Shown one piece after another: positions 61,183 through 64,000 of a DNA stretch of 64,000 nucleotides. A program made the translations under genes and the position numbers. The notes under the pieces are model-generated. The model saw nothing but the letters and a program-made list of their open reading frames with translations, was not told where the DNA came from and did not search any database. The stretch is from Torreya grandis. Its lineage: Eukaryota > Streptophyta > Pinopsida > Cupressales > Taxaceae. Location of the stretch: the NCBI GenBank assembly GCA_037957365.1, contig JARHVA010001175.1, positions 2,182,501-2,246,500 of the forward strand, given 5' to 3'. Numbering within the stretch: position 1 is the first letter of the stretch; each line of letters starts with the position of its first letter.

Positions 61183-62580
61183 TGTAATGTCCCCTTTTCA
61201 TATAATTTTAGTAATTAATAAAATTTCCCGAATAGTGATTTTTATGATTTGAAAATATAAGGAAATTTAGTTAATTATTAAAATAAAACTATCTTGGATA
61301 ATTATTTGAATTACCATAAAATTGGTTTTAACCATTTGTAAAATTAAGGTAATTTTAATTATCATTGTAAGGGGTTTTATAATTAATAAATTGTTTGAAA
61401 AGTGATTTTTATCACTTTAATTATTAGAGCAATTTAATCACTTTAATTATTAGAGCAATTTAATTAATTTTTTAAACAAGGAACTAATATAAAATAATAA
61501 TTTAATTTTAATTACTAATTTATTAAGGTAAGTTATTTAATTAATTCAAAAAGGCCTAAATTGAAATAAAAAATAATGTCGGCTTGGGAGCTAAAGTAAA
61601 GAAAAGGAAAAGATAACTTAAAAGTTGGCAAGAGAGGGTTATGAGGTATTTTACCTCCCTAATGTGGTTCCCCACCATTGGAAGGAAAAAATACAAGGTA
61701 AATATCACAATTGAAGACATGTTGAATTTGATATTATTTATTTATGCTTGAAGAAGATATTGGGATGCATGCCCAATATATGTTTGCATATTTGGAGCTA
61801 ATTATTCTATAATAGGTGACTTTTGATGCCACCTTTGCTAAGGAGGTTTTGTTAATTTCCTTAGAGTAAGTGTGATTTAATTTTAGGGTTTATTGATAGG
61901 GTTTGGTGGAATATTTGATTTCAAACTTAGTCATAATAAATCTATTATTATTTGCATTAATTTTTCCAAGTGTGGCAACTTGTTTGGGATTGAGGATTTG
62001 ATATTTAAAGAGGTAAATTCTGAAAACTAAGGTTTTAAAAATTTTGGATAAAGTTTCGATGACCTTTCTATGGAAGAAAAAAATTTAAATTATTTTTATT
62101 TTATAGTCATTATTTTTTTGATTAATTTGAGCTCTTATTTGCATCATAATTCCAAATATTGAGGGAGTTATGAAGTTTTTAAGTTTTCAATTATTCATAG
62201 GAAAAATATTTGTTGAGGGAAGATTTGCAAGGGTTTTGTTTTGATTTAATTATTTCAATAATTTTTTTAATATTGGTGATTGTATTGGACTAAGATTTAG
62301 TAGGGATTAGAGTGGAAAAGAAAGACTTCAATTTAGCTAGTGTGGCATTAGGATTTGGAGGATTGATACATTCATTTCAGGCTCTTTCTTCATTATGGTA
62401 AAAGACATTAGTGGCCGAAGTCACAAGTTATTTATTTAAATGTGAATTGGAATTAATTTTTAGTTTGGAGGTGCAATTACAACAACTAAGGTTTTCTGAT
62501 TTTTCTAAATTCAAAATTTAAAAATTATGGATTTTGGGGGAAACCCCTTTCTGGTTAAATCATCCCATTTTGGGATATTA
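61183..62580 (+). repeat. LTR-like sequence starting TGTAATGTCCCC
   Basis: It starts TGTAATGTCCCCTTTT, the same 11-base start as LTR-X, and has a purine-rich, less AT-biased middle (61,580-61,700) typical of an LTR. I found no matching GGGACATTACA end, primer site or duplication, so the right limit is a guess. Could be a solo LTR. Confidence 0.4.
61411..61462 (+). repeat. Perfect 26-bp tandem repeat x 2
   Basis: Units 61,411-61,436 and 61,437-61,462 are identical (start ATCACTTTAATTATTAGAGC). Confidence 0.95.
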
Positions 62581-62699
62581 GATATTATTTTATGGATAAT
62601 ATATGATATTCTACCACTAATCTAGCCACAATATCAAATAAGGGCACATGATCACCCACAATGTCCACAACTCTCTACAAAATCATCATCAGTTATGTT

Positions 62700-63980
62700 T
62701 CTAGACACACTCTGAGTTAGGCCCATATGACATGATCTACCATTAATGACCACTCTTGATTACCTAAAACCAATTCATATAAGTAAAAAATTAGATATCT
62801 TCATTATATACACCTATTTGATATTCTATAAATAAAAATAAATTTTAATAAATACTCACATGTGATCTTAATACCATCCTAATCTAAAGTTCGTGGACCT
62901 ATGGTGACTCTACCATATCTATTTTCACCATCACCACCATGTGTTGTAGGTATTTCACTAGAAGGTGATAATCACTAGAGATAATAATGGCCATCTATCC
63001 CCTACCCACCAATACATATATGCATTTTAAATCATGCCCTATGGCCAATGGTACAGGTGGATCCAAAAGGAAAAGGGGATAAATATGTTGTCATAAGGTG
63101 GATCTATCATTTGGCCTATGGCCAAATCTAATTATGTGATGACACAAATATGGATATGAGGGCACCCCTTGATCAATACCAAATTGTCATAACACATAAT
63201 CATATTAGAATCTCTCTTACACACTAGGAAACTAATAAACCAACCACATGCTAGCATGAATATAATGTAACTCTTGTGCATCCTCAACCTACCCTAAAAA
63301 TATCTTATATGGATGCCATATGATCTAGGTTAGTGTTAATAAATCCAATATCATTTGATAATCCATGGTCATTTGTTCTCTACCATAAGGTGACACCCAT
63401 TGTGCTACAAAAACTTCTACGTGGGCCCATCCTGCTAAAGGTCCACTAATCAGCCACATAATTAAAATGTGCTCATATACCCATACATGAAAAAGTATAC
63501 CAACACCTAATCCACCACCCCATTCCTCCGATAAAAACATGTACAAATCTCTATATAAGTGGGATACCATGGTATGCCCCAAAAATAATCTCATTCCTTA
63601 TTCCTCGGTATAAAACATCTAACCCTACATAAGATTATATATGAGATCTTTGAATGTGGCTAATGTGGATAATGTTACAATTTTTTATAAGATGAGTTTT
63701 ATTAAATCACTTACCCTAAATAATATTATATATTTTTTTACATTTGATTTGTGTTGGTTGGGATGTAGTAATCTCAACAGTCATATCAACACTCTCCCTA
63801 TACCAGTTTTGGGTCATGATCACCTCCCAACTCTCCCCACTCTAATTATGACACTTCCAAAGTGAAACCCATATGACCACTTGAGTACTCATTCATTTTC
63901 CTATCTATAAAATATATGAGGTTTAAAAACCCTTCCTACTTCTATAGCCTCCATAGTGGAGTTGATATCCCAAACTCATC
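62700..63980 (-). pseudogene. Plant mobile domain (PMD) pseudogene
   Basis: On the minus strand the 89-codon frame at 63,594-63,325 reads GHTMVSHLYRDLYMFLSEEW then GGGLGVGILFHVWVYEHILI. This fits the PMD segment W-G-x-A-x-L-x-LYREL...GG-x-x-LLQ-x-WAYEHL. Further on, in broken frames, YDYVL-x-QFGIDQGVP near 63,180 matches P-x-RVLRQFGL-x-Q-x-IP, a strong PMD landmark. Upstream (63,980-63,600) is poorly preserved. The sequence is antisense to the gag of Tat-7. A separate MULE-type or host-derived PMD copy is possible. Confidence 0.7.
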
Positions 63981-64000
63981 ATTATGCATCACATACAAAG

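Noticed and set aside
61183..62580. Second copy of LTR-X based on the TGTAATGTCCC start
   Set aside because: Similarity to the LTR-X LTR does not extend beyond the first dozen bases, so it is a different LTR family at most.

Overview
This window looks like intergenic DNA from a large, heavily methylated plant genome. It is very AT-rich, nearly free of CpG by eye, and built almost entirely of decayed retrotransposons placed inside one another. The plant assignment rests on three things: Ty3/gypsy elements with the Tat-type layout (a second RNase H before integrase), a LINE with a C-terminal RNase H, and two plant-mobile-domain (PMD) sequences. A low-GC gymnosperm would fit, but the species cannot be settled from the sequence. 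I see no intact host gene, tRNA or rRNA gene. Every coding region is a pseudogene with stops and frameshifts. The names Tat-1 to Tat-7 and LTR-X are labels for this report only.

Layout. 1-3,340: unclassified, with short tandem duplications. 3,345-12,179 (minus): Tat-1, with a gag remnant, no recognisable pol and an antisense PMD pseudogene. 12,180-14,885 (minus): Tat-2, with gag and protease. 14,886 to about 56,430 (plus): Tat-3, the outer host of a nest. Its left LTR is complete and its right LTR is split. Inside it lie a 5'-truncated LINE (17,366-21,002, with a 17-bp target-site duplication), Tat-4 (27,313-34,860) and Tat-5 (36,550-56,308, inserted into the right LTR of Tat-3). Tat-5 is itself interrupted by minus-strand LTR-X (38,321-42,356) and by Tat-6 (43,131-50,028, 5-bp duplication CTAAC). 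Tat-6 cut the reverse transcriptase of Tat-5 in two, and the reading resumes on the far side. 56,431-64,000: probably a gag-bearing element (Tat-7) carrying a 210-bp GT repeat, an inverted gag fragment, an LTR-like insertion and an antisense PMD pseudogene.

How the parts relate. The Tat elements share LTR ends (TGTAGA...), a GGTGAACC-type primer site, a purine tract, conserved hairpins before that tract and tandem repeats in the 3' region. Their coding content is split. Tat-2, Tat-3 and Tat-4 have gag and protease but no visible RT or integrase. Tat-5 has protease, RT, RNase H, second RNase H and integrase but no gag before the protease. This may be complementary deletion or a real division of labour. 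The other main point of interest is the LINE: its target-site duplication encloses an extra, roughly 535-codon reading frame downstream of the RNase H.
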